This document shows, piece after piece, positions 48,950 through 59,630 of a stretch of 64,000 nucleotides of DNA. The number at the start of each line of letters is the position of its first letter. Position 1 is the first letter of the stretch. The translations under genes and the position numbers were made by a program. The DNA lies in assembly GCF_036173065.1 (NCBI RefSeq), contig NZ_CP108041.1, positions 4,033,001 through 4,097,000 of the forward strand, read 5' to 3'. The notes under the pieces were generated by a model. It searched no databases and was not told where the DNA came from. It worked only from the letters and a program-made list of their open reading frames with translations. This DNA is from Rhodococcus sp. NBC_00297 (GTDB lineage Bacteria > Actinomycetota > Actinomycetes > Mycobacteriales > Mycobacteriaceae).

Positions 48950-49800
48950 CTCCCGCCGATGTGCACAACGTCGCGTTCAGCAAGCCGCCCATCGGTAAGC
49001 GCGGATACAACGAGGACGAGGTCGATGCATTTCTCGATCTCGTCGAACAGGAGCTGTCGCGCCTGATCGAGGAGAATGCCGACCTGCGTCAGCGGGTCGG
49101 AGAGCTCGATCAGGATCTCGCCGAGGCCAAGAGCTCGGCAGCGTCGCGTCAGAGCACCCCTGCCCCCGCGCCTGCTCCCACCCCCGCACCGGCACCGCGT
49201 CCGGAGCCCGCCAAGCCGGCACCGGTCGTCCAGGCCGCTCCGGCACCGGCTCCTGCCCCCGCCGCGGCGTCGTCCGCCGGCGATTCGAACATGCAGGCTG
49301 CGAAGATCCTGGGTCTCGCCCAGGAGATGGCCGATCGCCTCACCGGCGACGCGAAGACCGAGTCCGAGCAGCTGCTCGGGAGCGCTCGCGCCAACTCGGA
49401 CCGTCTGGTCAGCGAGGCGCAGAGCCGCGCCGAGTCCCTCGTCTCCGAGGCTCGCCAGAAGGCCGACGCGCTGCTGTCCGACGCACAGACGCGCTCGGAG
49501 ACACAGCTGCGCCAGGCCAAGGAGAAGGCCGACGCGCTCGAGAGCGATGCCGAGCGCAAGCACACCGAGATCATGGCGACCATCAACCAGCAGCGTTCGG
49601 TCCTCGAGGAGCGCATCGAGCGCCTCAAGACGTTCGAGCGCGAGTACCGGGTCCGCCTCAAGTCCTACCTCGAGTCGCAGCTGCAGGAACTCGACCAGCG
49701 TTCGTCCGCACTGCCGGTCGACAGTGGTCAGGATCCGTTCAGCAAGGACAACGGCCAGTCGTCGAACTTCGGACAGTCGTACGCCAAGGGCAACAACTGA
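48940..49800 (+). CDS. wag31: Polar growth scaffold Wag31 (DivIVA)
   Basis: Coiled-coil protein that gathers at curved membrane of the cell poles and directs apical wall growth. The N-terminal [34 protein letters not shown] region, cited here as the first 40 residues with the key Phe/Lys membrane contact, is the DivIVA lipid-binding domain. A Pro/Ala linker spans about residues 70-110, and a long coiled coil fills about 115-255. Length is 286 residues. It lies two genes after sepF, as in other mycobacterial relatives. Confidence 0.95.
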   Translation: MPLTPADVHNVAFSKPPIGKRGYNEDEVDAFLDLVEQELSRLIEENADLRQRVGELDQDLAEAKSSAASRQSTPAPAPAPTPAPAPRPEPAKPAPVVQAAPAPAPAPAAASSAGDSNMQAAKILGLAQEMADRLTGDAKTESEQLLGSARANSDRLVSEAQSRAESLVSEARQKADALLSDAQTRSETQLRQAKEKADALESDAERKHTEIMATINQQRSVLEERIERLKTFEREYRVRLKSYLESQLQELDQRSSALPVDSGQDPFSKDNGQSSNFGQSYAKGNN

Positions 49801-49865
49801 TCCGTCCTCGTCGAGGCTGTTCCGGGGGGAACCAGCGGGGGGATCGAGGGTGAACGGATGAGTGC

Positions 49866-50024
49866 GTGCTTGTTCTGACGCTGGTTCTGGCGGGCGTCGG
49901 GTTCGCGTTACTCGTCGTCTCGCTCGTCACGGGATCCGTGGTGTGGGCCTGGGCCTGCATCGCGGTGTGTCTCGTGGGTGCGGTCCTCTTGCTCGCCGGT
50001 GCCCTCGTGGGCCGGCGGCGGTAG
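49866..50024 (+). CDS. Small two-helix membrane protein, possibly Rv2144c-like
   Basis: A 52-residue protein starting at GTG 49866. Residues 2-21 and 25-45 are two hydrophobic helices, and it ends with GRRR. The same position after wag31 in M. tuberculosis holds a transmembrane protein, so it is probably real. The ribosome site is weak (GGATGAG), and the first helix lacks a basic lead. Function is unknown. Confidence 0.6.
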   Translation: MLVLTLVLAGVGFALLVVSLVTGSVVWAWACIAVCLVGAVLLLAGALVGRRR

Positions 50025-50054
50025 ACTTCCTCACGTCGAAGTACAAGTAGTTCA

Positions 50055-50268
50055 GCGACGATCCGGCCATCACCGGGGAGCTGTCCGGAAGAACGGTCTC
50101 GGCCCGCACGGGTCGGTGCTCAGTAGAACCGGACGGGTCGAGCCCGTCACAGCTCGATCGGAGAGTGGGTCGCCTCGGCGGCCAAGCGGGGTGGTACCGC
50201 GGCTTCCGGCGCAGAGTGCCGGTCGTCGTCCCCGTGCCGCATCGAACGGGCACAGGAGCACCGCAGCC
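50055..50268 (+). promoter_or_regulatory. ileS T-box riboswitch (translational type)
   Basis: The diagnostic T-box sequence TGGTACCGCGG lies at 50192-50202. Its TGGT can pair with the 3' end of uncharged tRNA. A short stem I region at about 50055-50090 holds the isoleucine codon ATC at 50069-50071 as the likely specifier. The AGGAG ribosome site (50254-50258) comes before the ileS ATG. Actinobacterial ileS T-boxes act on translation start rather than by termination, and I see no terminator here. Confidence 0.9.
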
Positions 50269-53200
50269 ATGACCACCACCGACGACACCTCGACACCCGA
50301 CGCCGGGTACCCCCGCGTCCGCTACGCCTCGGAGTCCGGCAGTCCCGATTTCCCGGCTCTCGAGCAGCAGGTCCTCGCGCACTGGGACGCGGACGGCACG
50401 TTCCGAGCCAGCGTCGACGCGCGTGCCGACGCCGACGAGTTCGTCTTCTACGACGGGCCGCCCTTCGCCAACGGCCTCCCGCACTACGGCCATCTCCTCA
50501 CGGGCTACGTGAAGGACCTGATCCCGCGTTTCCAGACCATGCGCGGGCGCAAGGTGGAGCGACGGTTCGGCTGGGACTGTCACGGTCTCCCCGCCGAGCT
50601 CGAGGCGGAGAAGCAGCTCGGTATCACCGACAAGAGCCAGATCGACACGATGGGTCTAGCGGAGTTCAACGCGTACTGCAAGCAGTCCGTTCTGCGGTAC
50701 ACCGGCGAGTGGCGCGACTATGTCACGCGCCAGGCGCGGTGGGTCGACTTCGACAACGACTACAAGACGCTCGACCTGGACTTCATGGAGTCGGTCATGT
50801 GGGCGTTCAAGGAACTGCACGACAAGGGCCTGGTGTACCAGGGCTTCCGTGTGCTGCCCTACAGCTGGTACGAGCAGACGCCGCTGTCGAACCAGGAGAC
50901 CAGGCTCGACGACGCCTACAAGATGCGTCAGGACCCAGCGGTCACGGTGCGGATGACGTTGAGCGCGCCCGGCTCCCCGCTCGACGGTGCGGACGCACTG
51001 ATCTGGACCACCACCCCGTGGACCGTGCCGTCCAACCTGGCGATGGCCGTACGCCCCGACATCGACTACGTGCAGATCGAGGACGGCGCGGGCGGCCGTG
51101 TCGTGCTCGCCCGAGATCGGGTGTCGCACTACGCCCGTGAGTTCGGCGACGAGCCCGTTGTGGTGTCCGAACACACCGGTGCCGATCTGATCGGTCTCGC
51201 CTACGCGCCGCCGTTCGATTTCTTCCTCGGTCACGAGAACAGTCACCGTGTGCTGTCGGCCGACTACGTGACCACCGACTCCGGTACCGGAATCGTCCAC
51301 CTCGCACCGGCTTTCGGTGAGGAGGACATGGACGTAGCGACGGCCAACGGTATCGAGGTGGTGCAGCCGCTCGACGCCGGCGGCAAGTTCACCGCGATGG
51401 TGCCGCCGTACGAGGGTCTGATGATCTTCGATGCCAACCCGGTGATCATCAAGGACCTCAAGGCGTCGGGAAAGCTGGTGCGGCACGAGACCATCGAGCA
51501 CTCGTACCCGCACAGCTGGCGTTCGGGTCAGCCGCTGATCTACATGGCGGTGCCGTCGTGGTTCGTCTCCGTCACCAGTTTCCGCGACCGGATGGTCGAG
51601 CTGAACCAGGACATCACGTGGGTGCCCGAGCACATCCGCGACGGCCAGTTCGGCAAGTGGCTCGAAGGCGCGCGTGACTGGAACATCAGCCGGAACCGCT
51701 ACTGGGGCAGCCCCATCCCGGTGTGGGTGTCGGACGACCCCGCGTACCCGCGCACCGACGTGTACGGCAGTCTCGACCAGATCGAGGCGGACTTCGGCGT
51801 CCGTCCGACCGACCTGCACCGGCCGTTCATCGACGAGCTGACCCGTCCCAACCCGGACGACCCCACGGGCAGGTCCGTCATGCGTCGAGTCCCCGAGGTA
51901 CTGGACTGCTGGTTCGAGTCGGGCTCGATGCCGTTCGCCCAGGTGCACTACCCGTTCGAGAACGCCGAGTGGTTCTCCACGCACAACCCGGGCGACTTCA
52001 TCGTGGAGTACAACGGTCAGACGCGTGGGTGGTTCTACACCCTCCACGTCCTGGCGACGGCGCTGTTCGACCGGCCCGCCTTCCGGACGGTCGCCGCACA
52101 CGGCATCGTGCTGGGCGAGGACGGGCTCAAGATGAGCAAGTCCAAGGGCAACTACCCGGACGTCAACGAGGTGTTCGACCGCGACGGCTCCGATGCCATG
52201 CGGTGGTTCCTCATGTCGTCCCCGATCCTGCGGGGCGGCAACCTGATCGTCACCGAGCAGGGCATCCGCGAGGGTGTGCGGCAGGCACTGCTGCCGATGT
52301 GGAACGCGTGGAGTTTCCTGCAGCTGTACGCGTCGAAGCCGGGGACGTGGCGGACCGATTCCACCAACGTGCTCGATCGCTACATCCTGGCCAAGTTGGC
52401 CGAGACCACGCGCGTCATCACCGAGGCGTTGGAGGCGGTCGACATCGCGGGGGCGTGCGACGAGTTGCGTCAGTTCTGCGACGCGCTGACCAACTGGTAT
52501 GTGCGGCGCTCGCGTCAGCGCTTCTGGAACGAGGACGCCGACGCGATCGACACTCTGCACACGGTGCTCGAGGTGCTCACCCGCGTCGCGGCCCCGATGC
52601 TCCCGCTCGTCAGCGAGGTCGTCTGGCGGGGACTCACCGGTGGGCGCTCCGTGCATCTCGCGGACTGGCCGGTGGTCGGTACCGAGTTGCCGGCCGATCC
52701 CGAGCTGGTCGCGGCGATGGACGAGGTCCGCACCGTCTGCGGCGCGGCACTGTCGCTGCGCAAGGCGAAGAACCTGCGCGTCCGCCTGCCGCTGCAGGAG
52801 CTCACCGTCGCCGCCGACGACGCCGAGCGGCTGCGCCCGTTCGCGGACCTCATCGCCGACGAGGTGAACGTCAAGCGTGTCGATCTCACCGAGAACGTCG
52901 ACGTGCACGGCCGTTTCGAGCTCGTCGTCAACGCCCGCGTGGCCGGTCCGCGTCTGGGCAAGCAGGTGCAGGCGGTCATCAAGGCGGTCAAGGCAGGGGA
53001 GTGGAGCGAGACCGACGGCGTCGTCACGGCGGCAGGTCTCGAGCTGCTGCCCGAGGAGTTCACCCGGCGCCTGGTCGCGGCGGAACCGGAGTCGACGGCG
53101 GCGCTCCCGGGCAATGCCGGGCTGGTCGTGCTCGACTCGGAGGTGACCGAGGAGCTCGAGGCCGAGGGGTGGGCCAAGGATCGCATCCGCGAGTTCCAGG

Positions 53201-53403
53201 ACGCCCGACGCTCCGCGGGTCTGGACGTGTCCGACCGCATCGCGGTGACGGTCGACGTTCCCGCCGAGCGCCGGTCCTGGTTCGACACGCACCGCGATCT
53301 CATCGCCGGCGAGATCCTGGCCACCGATCTGCAGGTCGGCGATCCGGGTTCGGCCGCAGTCGATCTCGGCGACGGAGTGCGGGCATCGCTGGTGAAGGCC
53401 TGA
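50269..53403 (+). CDS. ileS: Isoleucyl-tRNA synthetase
   Basis: Class I synthetase that charges tRNA-Ile. The HIGH motif is HYGH (residues 72-75) and KMSKS is at 621-625, with the CP1 editing domain between them. At 1,044 residues it belongs to the longer, eukaryote-like type, which in other bacteria tolerates mupirocin. ATG 50269 lies after the T-box and its AGGAG site; longer in-frame extensions are inside the riboswitch. dinB starts five bases after its stop. Confidence 0.95.
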   Translation: MTTTDDTSTPDAGYPRVRYASESGSPDFPALEQQVLAHWDADGTFRASVDARADADEFVFYDGPPFANGLPHYGHLLTGYVKDLIPRFQTMRGRKVERRFGWDCHGLPAELEAEKQLGITDKSQIDTMGLAEFNAYCKQSVLRYTGEWRDYVTRQARWVDFDNDYKTLDLDFMESVMWAFKELHDKGLVYQGFRVLPYSWYEQTPLSNQETRLDDAYKMRQDPAVTVRMTLSAPGSPLDGADALIWTTTPWTVPSNLAMAVRPDIDYVQIEDGAGGRVVLARDRVSHYAREFGDEPVVVSEHTGADLIGLAYAPPFDFFLGHENSHRVLSADYVTTDSGTGIVHLAPAFGEEDMDVATANGIEVVQPLDAGGKFTAMVPPYEGLMIFDANPVIIKDLKASGKLVRHETIEHSYPHSWRSGQPLIYMAVPSWFVSVTSFRDRMVELNQDITWVPEHIRDGQFGKWLEGARDWNISRNRYWGSPIPVWVSDDPAYPRTDVYGSLDQIEADFGVRPTDLHRPFIDELTRPNPDDPTGRSVMRRVPEVLDCWFESGSMPFAQVHYPFENAEWFSTHNPGDFIVEYNGQTRGWFYTLHVLATALFDRPAFRTVAAHGIVLGEDGLKMSKSKGNYPDVNEVFDRDGSDAMRWFLMSSPILRGGNLIVTEQGIREGVRQALLPMWNAWSFLQLYASKPGTWRTDSTNVLDRYILAKLAETTRVITEALEAVDIAGACDELRQFCDALTNWYVRRSRQRFWNEDADAIDTLHTVLEVLTRVAAPMLPLVSEVVWRGLTGGRSVHLADWPVVGTELPADPELVAAMDEVRTVCGAALSLRKAKNLRVRLPLQELTVAADDAERLRPFADLIADEVNVKRVDLTENVDVHGRFELVVNARVAGPRLGKQVQAVIKAVKAGEWSETDGVVTAAGLELLPEEFTRRLVAAEPESTAALPGNAGLVVLDSEVTEELEAEGWAKDRIREFQDARRSAGLDVSDRIAVTVDVPAERRSWFDTHRDLIAGEILATDLQVGDPGSAAVDLGDGVRASLVKA

Positions 53404-53407
53404 CGGT

Positions 53408-54751
53408 GTGAGCGGCGGGTCGGCCGAGCGCAGCAGACGCTGGGTGTTGCATCTCGACATGGACGCGTTCTTCGCGTCGGTCGAGCAGCTCACCCGGCCG
53501 ACGCTGCGGGGCCGACCCGTGCTCGTCGGCGGTGGCGGTGGTCGAGGCGTCGTGGCGGGATGTAGCTACGAGGCACGCGTGTTCGGTGCCCGGTCGGCGA
53601 TGCCGATGCACCAGGCTCGACGACTCGTCGGATCCGGTGCGGTGGTGGTGCCGCCCCGCGGCAAGGTCTACTCGGCTCTCTCCACCGTCGTCTTCGACAC
53701 CGTGCGGCGCGTCGTGCCGGTGATCGAACAGCTCTCGCTCGACGAGGCGTTCGGTGAGCCCGCGGAGTTGGCGGGAGCGACCGTCGCCGAGGTGGAGGAG
53801 TTCTGCGCCGCGCTGCGTGCGTCAGTCCTGGACGCGTCCGGGCTCGTCGCCTCCATCGGAGCAGGAGCGGGCAAGCAGATCGCGAAGATCGGCTCGGGTC
53901 TCGCGAAGCCGGACGGCATCCGGGTGGTCTCTCCGGCGGACCAGGCCGCCCTCCTCGAGACTCTGCCGGTGCGGAAGTTGTGGGGCATCGGGCCGGTGGC
54001 CGAGGACAAGCTCCGCCGACTGGGAGTGCACACGGTCGGTGCGTTCGCCGCGATGCCGGAGGCGGAGGCCGCGTCCGTACTCGGTTCCGCCGTCGGCCCC
54101 AGCCTGCACCGTCTCGCACGTGGTCTCGACGATCGACCCGTGGCGGAACGCGCCGAGTCCAAACAGGTCAGTGCCGAGACCACCTTCGCCACCGACATTG
54201 TCGACATGGCCGGGTTGCGATCCGCCATCGTCGCCAGCGCGGAGGCCGCCCACACCCGATTGACGAAGGACGGGCGGGCGGCCCGCACCGTCGTCCTCAA
54301 GCTCCGCAAGTCCGACATGAGCATCGTGACCCGTTCGGCCACACTGCCGTACGCGACGGTCGATCTGGCGACGATCGTGGCCACCGCGCAGCGGCAGGCT
54401 CTCGATCCGCGCGAGCTCGGCAGTATCCGACTCGTGGGCGTGGGCCTCGCCGGGCTGTCGACGGTCCGGCAGGATTCGCTGTTCCCCGAACTCGACCAGG
54501 AGGGCCTCGACGTCGACTCCTCGGTCACCGCGGCCGAGCCCGCGCCGGTCGTCACGAGCGACGTCCTGCTCTGGCGGCCGGGGCTCGACGTCCGACACGA
54601 CGAGTACGGCCACGGGTGGGTGCAGGGCGCAGGGCACGACGTGGTGACCGTGCGGTTCGAGACGCGGAGCACGGGCCCCGGGGTGGCGCGGACCTTCTCC
54701 GGAGACGACGAGCACCTCGCGGTGGCGGATCCGATGGACAGTCTGGCCTGA
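53408..54751 (+). CDS. dinB: Y-family DNA polymerase IV (DinB/DinX-type)
   Basis: Error-prone translesion polymerase. Catalytic carboxylates are in [10 protein letters not shown] (N-terminus) and [18 protein letters not shown]-like and little-finger segments follow, and the C-terminus may hold a clamp-binding site near QDSLFPEL. It follows ileS, as the M. tuberculosis dinX gene does. No perfect SOS box lies before it, consistent with reports that mycobacterial dinX and dinP are not LexA-induced. Confidence 0.9.
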   Translation: MSGGSAERSRRWVLHLDMDAFFASVEQLTRPTLRGRPVLVGGGGGRGVVAGCSYEARVFGARSAMPMHQARRLVGSGAVVVPPRGKVYSALSTVVFDTVRRVVPVIEQLSLDEAFGEPAELAGATVAEVEEFCAALRASVLDASGLVASIGAGAGKQIAKIGSGLAKPDGIRVVSPADQAALLETLPVRKLWGIGPVAEDKLRRLGVHTVGAFAAMPEAEAASVLGSAVGPSLHRLARGLDDRPVAERAESKQVSAETTFATDIVDMAGLRSAIVASAEAAHTRLTKDGRAARTVVLKLRKSDMSIVTRSATLPYATVDLATIVATAQRQALDPRELGSIRLVGVGLAGLSTVRQDSLFPELDQEGLDVDSSVTAAEPAPVVTSDVLLWRPGLDVRHDEYGHGWVQGAGHDVVTVRFETRSTGPGVARTFSGDDEHLAVADPMDSLA

Positions 54752-54889
54752 GGCTCACCGATCGAGTCCTGTGACCCATCCGCGGGGCGCGCACCGCCGA
54801 ATACGCGTGACTGCGGCGTCTGTCGCCGCACCCGTACGACGAGGAGTGCCCGTGCCCGGCACCGAGTTCACGCTGCGAGCCTCGCTCCC

Positions 54890-55528
54890 ATGGTGAGCGA
54901 TCAGCGGCACCCGCTCGCGGGTCTGCGCGGAGCCGAGTGGGTCGCCGTCTGTGCAGATCTCCTGCACGCGGACGGAGCGACCGCGGTACTCACCTCCACG
55001 CACGCCCCGGACAGCAGGCGCGTGCTGTACCCGACCACCCACGTTGCCGTGCAGCTGGCGGATCTGCAGTACCTCCTGGGCGAGGGACCCCACGCGGAGA
55101 CGATGGCGGACGGTCGGATGCACAGCGTGTCGGTCGACTCGGCGGCGGATTGCGCGCGATGGCCCCTGCTGGTCGACTGTCTCATCGAGTCGGGAGTGCG
55201 ATGGGTCCGGACCGTCGCGCTCGGAGCGAACAGCCGGGTCGGCACCCTGCAGTGCCACGGACGCGGTCCCCTCGGCACACCCGACGAGAGGGCCGTCGCG
55301 GCGGTGGGCAGACTCGCCGATGTGCTGGGCGACGAACTGGTCACCTCCGGCCTGGCAGGCGTACCGGCGGATCCGGGCGGTGAGTGCGACCTGATCGACG
55401 AGGCCATCGGTGTCCTGGCCGGTCGTCACCGGATCGACGCGCCCGCGGCGTCGGCGGTGCTGCGAGCGGCGGCGTTCGCGGCGGATCGCACGGTGGCCCT
55501 CCAGGCCCGAGCCGTTCTCGGCGTCTGA
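54890..55528 (+). CDS. GAF-like regulator with degenerate ANTAR C-terminus
   Basis: A 212-residue protein. The first 140 residues follow a GAF-domain pattern (ligand-binding sensor). The C-terminal 55 residues (IDEAIGVLAGRHRIDAPAA onward) match the three-helix ANTAR RNA-binding domain in outline, with A-x-GVL-x-R, but some typical residues are missing. ANTAR proteins bind twin hairpins in mRNA leaders to stop termination. Stand-alone gene with no visible partner kinase. Confidence 0.6.
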   Translation: MVSDQRHPLAGLRGAEWVAVCADLLHADGATAVLTSTHAPDSRRVLYPTTHVAVQLADLQYLLGEGPHAETMADGRMHSVSVDSAADCARWPLLVDCLIESGVRWVRTVALGANSRVGTLQCHGRGPLGTPDERAVAAVGRLADVLGDELVTSGLAGVPADPGGECDLIDEAIGVLAGRHRIDAPAASAVLRAAAFAADRTVALQARAVLGV

Positions 55529-55760
55529 GCGGTGTGTCGGCAGCATCTGTCGACGCCCGGGACGACACGAGGAGGTTTCGGCGTCCGAACTGCTCGTCGT
55601 GACGGTCTTCCGGCGCTCGTTCCTTCCGTGTCTTCGGCGTTTCCGGTGACATGCGGGAAATGCGTTCGTGCAATTGTGATGTGTGCGAACAAGTACTGTC
55701 ACCCGACATTTCCGTCCGTTACTGTGACCGAGTCCACTGACCTTCGGGGAAAGGCTCGTC

Positions 55761-56408
55761 ATGAATGTCAGACTTCTCGCTCGGGTGTGTGCAGCGGCGT
55801 CTGTCGTCGCTGCGGCCCTGGTCGTTCCCAGCGCTGTGGCCACCGCGGCGCCGTGTACGGACGTCGACGTCTCGTTCGCACGCGGGACCGGTGAACTGCC
55901 CGGACTCGGCATCACCGGTGGACCTTTCACCAGCAGTGTCACCTCCACGCTCGCCGGACGGTCCGTCAGCACCTACGCCGTGAACTACGCTGCCGACTTC
56001 TCGCAGGCCAGCGCCGGGCCCGGCTCGCGTGACCTGGTCGCGCACATCACCTCCGTCGCAGCAGCATGTCCTGCAACGCAATTCATCATCGGTGGGTACT
56101 CACAGGGTGCCACTGTGGTCACCAATGCCGTGGGTCTGCGCACCCCGAGCAGTCTCACCGGTTCCGTGCTGCCCGCCGGCGTCGCCGACAGGGTCGAGGC
56201 CGTCGTCGTGTTCGGCAACCCGTTCGGTCTGACCGGGAGGACCATCGAGTCGGCGAGCGGAACCTACGGCCCGCGCGCCCGCAGTTTCTGCAACTTCGGA
56301 GACCCGGTGTGCCAGATCGGCGGATTCAATTCCTTTGCGCATCTCACCTACGCGAGCAATGGCAGCGCGGGTCAGGGTGCGACATTCGCAGCCTCCCGAA
56401 TCAGCTGA
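55761..56408 (+). CDS. Secreted cutinase-family serine esterase
   Basis: Alpha/beta-hydrolase of the cutinase (Culp) family: a Sec signal peptide of about 30 residues, then mature protein starting at a Cys-containing segment APCTDVD. The nucleophile is Ser114 in GGYSQG; Asp in CNFGDPVC and His in SFAHLTY complete the triad. Mycobacterial relatives hydrolyse lipids and esters in the envelope. It is a single gene between the GAF/ANTAR gene and the MTB12-like gene. Confidence 0.9.
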   Translation: MNVRLLARVCAAASVVAAALVVPSAVATAAPCTDVDVSFARGTGELPGLGITGGPFTSSVTSTLAGRSVSTYAVNYAADFSQASAGPGSRDLVAHITSVAAACPATQFIIGGYSQGATVVTNAVGLRTPSSLTGSVLPAGVADRVEAVVVFGNPFGLTGRTIESASGTYGPRARSFCNFGDPVCQIGGFNSFAHLTYASNGSAGQGATFAASRIS

Positions 56409-56719
56409 ATCGTTCATTGTTCGACTGATCGGAGCTCGGTGGACCGAATGTGCGCGGTGCATGCGGGTTCGGCGTCGAACCCGGCATCCTCCACCAGGCC
56501 AGAGGTTCGCCCCGTGCGCAGCGCGCGGTGTTCTGCGCAGGATGCAGAGTGCGCGCTACCCCGTGCGGTGCGCGCGGCGGCCACCGCGCCGGCCGACGCC
56601 GCCCACCCTGTGACCCCTCTCGAGGGCGCGACGAGCTTTACCGTTTCCTCAGAACTGGTCGGTAAGGTCTGGCCCGACGCTCGATACCGAGTCAACTCAC
56701 GAGATGTAAGGACGTACAC
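56409..56719. other. Intergenic stretch without a supported gene
   Basis: No open frame here has a family resemblance or a good ribosome site. It includes the promoter side of the next gene: TAAGGT at about 56663 fits a -10 element, and TTACCG/CGGTAA form a loose inverted repeat around 56640-56665. The start of the next gene has AAGGA at about eight bases. Confidence 0.5.
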
Positions 56720-57232
56720 GTGAAGCTTCCCCGTACCGGACGCGCACTGGTGGCAGGCATGGCAGTCGCCGCCGCCCTGACGATGACGGCGTGCAGCAGC
56801 GGCGAGGACGGCGGCACCACCGACGCCACCACGTCGGCAGCCACCACCTCCAGCGCAGTTGCCGAGGCACCGTCCGATCTCCCCCCGGTTCCCACCGCCG
56901 AGGAGCTGAACACGCGCCTGCAGGAGAGCCTCGATCCCAACGTGCCGCTCGAGCAGAAGGTCCAGTACGTGCAGGGCGCGGAAGCCGATCCGGAGCTCAT
57001 CAACAAGGTCGCCGAGGCCGCTCGCGTGAACAACGCGAAGATTCAGGTCCTCGACGTGGCCGATCTGGGCGACGGCACGCTCAGCTCCAACGCCACAATC
57101 GATCTCGGTGGCCAGGTCAACCCGCTCCAGGTCGCCTACGTGGCCGAGGACGGGGAGTGGAAGCTGTCGAAGGACAACGCTTGCGCGATCGTGTCGCTGG
57201 CGCAGCTGACCTCGCCTGCCTGCACCGCCTGA
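56720..57232 (+). CDS. MTB12 (CFP-2)-like lipoprotein
   Basis: A 170-residue secreted protein. The signal ends in a lipobox MTAC, a Thr/Ala-rich linker follows, and the globular part begins at LPPVPTAEELNTRLQ and includes DPNVPLEQKVQYVQG, the most conserved part of the MTB12 low-molecular-weight antigen family. Function is unknown; the fold resembles NTF2-like secreted domains. A strong terminator follows. Confidence 0.8.
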   Translation: MKLPRTGRALVAGMAVAAALTMTACSSGEDGGTTDATTSAATTSSAVAEAPSDLPPVPTAEELNTRLQESLDPNVPLEQKVQYVQGAEADPELINKVAEAARVNNAKIQVLDVADLGDGTLSSNATIDLGGQVNPLQVAYVAEDGEWKLSKDNACAIVSLAQLTSPACTA

Positions 57233-57250
57233 CACCGCAGTACCGACCAC

Positions 57251-57288
57251 ACGACGCCGGCATCACCTTCGGGTGGTGCCGGCGTCGT
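57251..57288. terminator. Bidirectional terminator with TTCG-capped 17-bp stem
   Basis: 57251-57267 pairs with 57272-57288 (one G-T wobble) around a TTCG loop, one of the most stable tetraloops. It lies between two convergent genes and can end transcription both ways. Confidence 0.85.
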
Positions 57289-57294
57289 CGTGTC

Positions 57295-58050
57295 TCAGCG
57301 CAGCCGGTCGGCGGCGGTGCGCGCGAGCGTCCGCACCAGGTCGGGGTCGACGGGCTCGGTCCCGGTGGCCACCAGTTGGCTCAGGGTGGATCCGGAGACG
57401 GTGAGGATCGCGTCCGTCGTCAGGGACACGCCGTCGCTGCTCACCGCGAGTCGCACCGCCACGGAGGCGTCGCCGATCGGGGCGACGTCGGTGAGCAGGG
57501 TCGAGGCGCCGACGCGGTAGTCCACCCGCACACCGTCGGCGTCCGTGCCGCTGAAGGTCGCGCATCGTGTGAGCGAGTCCTGCACGGCCGCGAACGCGGT
57601 GAGGGCGCCGGGACCGTCGTAGCTCGCGGCGTCCTGGTCGATCGACGAGAAGTCGGGTCCGCCGTAGGAGACGGATGCGGCGCTGATGACGCCGGGCACC
57701 TGGGTGGCGATGGGCGCCAGCACCGCGGCGCACTCGGCGGGGTCGGTGCTCGACCGGTCCTCGGCCGTCGCGCCCGGAGCGCTGGGGTCGAGCGGAGGCA
57801 GGTCGTAGCCGGTGTAGCCGGGTGGGAGGTCGGCGATGCTCAGGAGCCGACCGGCGAGCAGAGCGTTGTCGGTGATCGGGCCGGTGCCGGTGGCCGACGG
57901 CGGAGGGACCGGAGTGAAGGCGGGGAGCCCGACGGTGGGCGCCTCGGGCGTGGCCTCGCTCGGTGTGTCGCCGACGTCCCGATCGGTGCCGCATCCGACG
58001 AGCACCACCGCGAGCGCTGCCGTGACCGCGCCCAGTCGTCTCAACTCCAC
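57295..58050 (-). CDS. Lipoprotein of unknown function
   Basis: A 251-residue protein with lipobox VLVGC near residue 20, a Thr/Pro-rich linker, and an extracytoplasmic domain with two cysteines (in PAECAAV and TRCATF) that could form a disulfide. The overall pattern resembles PknH-type sensor or other actinobacterial secreted domains but I cannot assign a family. GTG 58050 starts 10 bases inside the upstream gene's 3' end, so the two lipoproteins form an operon. Confidence 0.7.
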   Translation of the reverse strand: MELRRLGAVTAALAVVLVGCGTDRDVGDTPSEATPEAPTVGLPAFTPVPPPSATGTGPITDNALLAGRLLSIADLPPGYTGYDLPPLDPSAPGATAEDRSSTDPAECAAVLAPIATQVPGVISAASVSYGGPDFSSIDQDAASYDGPGALTAFAAVQDSLTRCATFSGTDADGVRVDYRVGASTLLTDVAPIGDASVAVRLAVSSDGVSLTTDAILTVSGSTLSQLVATGTEPVDPDLVRTLARTAADRLR

Positions 58051-58982
58051 GTCACCGTGTTGCTGGTGGTCTGCTTCAGCGTCGTCTGGCTGTTGGCGTC
58101 CCGGTAGACCTGGTCGCCGCCGACGGCGACCGTGCCGCCCAGGGGAAGCGGCTTGGACGGATCGATCCGCAACTGCCCCTGGCCGGTCATCACGAACGAC
58201 TCGATGTTCAGGGTGCCCTGCTCGTCGGGCAGCTGCCAGATCGGTTCCTCCGGCGACTGGGTCACGGCGACGTCGACCGTCGCGACGCCGTCGTCGAACG
58301 AGGTGAGTGTCGCCGTCGTCGTCTGCAGCAGCGAGATCCCGCTGACGACCTCCTGGGTGACGGTCCATCTCGCGCCGACGCCGATGGGCTCTGCCGGGAA
58401 CGGGACGGCGCGGTACACCGCCTGGGACAGCGCCTGCTCGACGGCTGATCGAGCGATGTCCCGGGCGTCCGGCGACGGATCGATGGTGAGTGCGGTGACG
58501 GCACCCGACGGCGTGGTCGCGAAGCCTGCGGACGATCCCGCGGTGGGCCCGAGGCTCGCCTGCAGGGTGGCGTCCGACGTGGTGGCCGCACCGAGTGTCA
58601 TGTCGACCTGGAGTCCGTCGGACCCGGCCGCCGAGCGTGAGGTCGCCGTCATCGGCAGCGTCAGCGGCGGGGTCGAGAAGTCCTGCGACTCGGCAGCGTC
58701 GATCTGCTGGCTGATGGTCGACTCGGCCACGAGGGTCGCGGTCTGCTCTGCTTCCGACGGGGTCGCGGTGACGACGGTCCGCGGCTCGGCTCCGGCATCG
58801 ACCAGCGTGGTGGTGACGGCGGAGACCGGGAGAGTGACCGCGGACGTGCTGGGGGTCAGCTCCTCGGTCGCGGGTACGTCGGTGTCGGTCCCGCACGCCC
58901 CGAGCGAGAGGACGACGGTGACCGCTGCCGCGGCGACGAGGGTGGTGGAGCGTCGGCGGGGTCGTGTCGAGAGCAGTGTCAC
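58041..58982 (-). CDS. Lipoprotein of unknown function, start of a two-gene lipoprotein operon
   Basis: A 313-residue protein: an Arg-rich N-region, hydrophobic stretch and lipobox SLGAC, a Thr/Ser-rich linker, then a large beta-rich domain made of repeated TxTxT-type strands, containing the segment GVGARWTVTQEV. I do not recognise a named family. It is divergent from lspA, whose product should cut its signal peptide. GTG 58982 lacks a strong ribosome site and may be leaderless. Confidence 0.7.
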   Translation of the reverse strand: MTLLSTRPRRRSTTLVAAAAVTVVLSLGACGTDTDVPATEELTPSTSAVTLPVSAVTTTLVDAGAEPRTVVTATPSEAEQTATLVAESTISQQIDAAESQDFSTPPLTLPMTATSRSAAGSDGLQVDMTLGAATTSDATLQASLGPTAGSSAGFATTPSGAVTALTIDPSPDARDIARSAVEQALSQAVYRAVPFPAEPIGVGARWTVTQEVVSGISLLQTTTATLTSFDDGVATVDVAVTQSPEEPIWQLPDEQGTLNIESFVMTGQGQLRIDPSKPLPLGGTVAVGGDQVYRDANSQTTLKQTTSNTVTWS

Positions 58983-59051
58983 GCGCCCGAGGTTAGCGTC
59001 GGATCCTGAGCGGCCGGTGAGCGGTGAGGGCAGGTAGTGGACAATGGTGGG

Positions 59052-59630
59052 GTGACCGACGTGGAGAATCCGGACCGACCCCTGGCCCGACGTACCCGAC
59101 GGCTGTTCGCTGTCGCGGCGGTCGTGCTCGCCCTGGACCTGCTCACGAAGATCGTCGCGGTCGCCGTCATCGAGCCCGGTCGACCGATCGAGATCATCGG
59201 TGACACCGTCACCCTCCGCATGGTGCGCAACGCGGGCGCGGCGTTCTCGATGGCCACGGGCATGACCTGGCTGTTGACGCTGGTGGCCGTCGCCGTCGTG
59301 GTGGGTGTGATCCGCATCGGACGCACTCTTCGCTCCGGCTGGTGGGCCGTGGGCCTCGGCCTGGTGCTGGGCGGCGCGCTCGGCAATCTGATCGACCGAT
59401 TCTTCCGCTCGCCCGGCCCGCTGCAGGGTCACGTCGTGGACTTCGTGTCCATCGGCTGGTGGCCGGTCTTCAACGTCGCCGATTCCTCCATCGTCTGCGG
59501 GGCCGTCCTGCTGGTGATCATCACGCTGTTCGGGATCGAGCCGGACGGGACTCGCCGTGCCGACGACAAGGGTGACGACCCCGCGGTGACCGAGAGCGCA
59601 GCGGCGACGGAGTCGGAGAAGAAGGCGTGA
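59052..59630 (+). CDS. lspA: Prolipoprotein signal peptidase (signal peptidase II)
   Basis: Aspartic membrane protease that removes lipoprotein signal peptides after lipidation. Four membrane helices are seen. The catalytic Asp residues are in GNLIDRFF and NVADSSI, and LDLLTK in the first helix and VRNAGAAF are family motifs. GTG 59052 is listed; GTG 59037 is also possible. A TANNNT-like GACAAT just upstream could give a leaderless message. It ends in a Glu/Ala-rich tail and overlaps the rluD-like start (GTGA). Confidence 0.95.
   Translation: MTDVENPDRPLARRTRRLFAVAAVVLALDLLTKIVAVAVIEPGRPIEIIGDTVTLRMVRNAGAAFSMATGMTWLLTLVAVAVVVGVIRIGRTLRSGWWAVGLGLVLGGALGNLIDRFFRSPGPLQGHVVDFVSIGWWPVFNVADSSIVCGAVLLVIITLFGIEPDGTRRADDKGDDPAVTESAAATESEKKA

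Noticed and set aside
50000..50268. Longer IleS reading frame extending upstream
   Set aside because: The extension is the T-box RNA, and the ATG at 50269 has AGGAG and the correct protein start.
56439..56723. Plus-strand open frame of 94 codons before the MTB12-like gene
   Set aside because: No ribosome site, runs through the promoter of the next gene, and shows no family resemblance.
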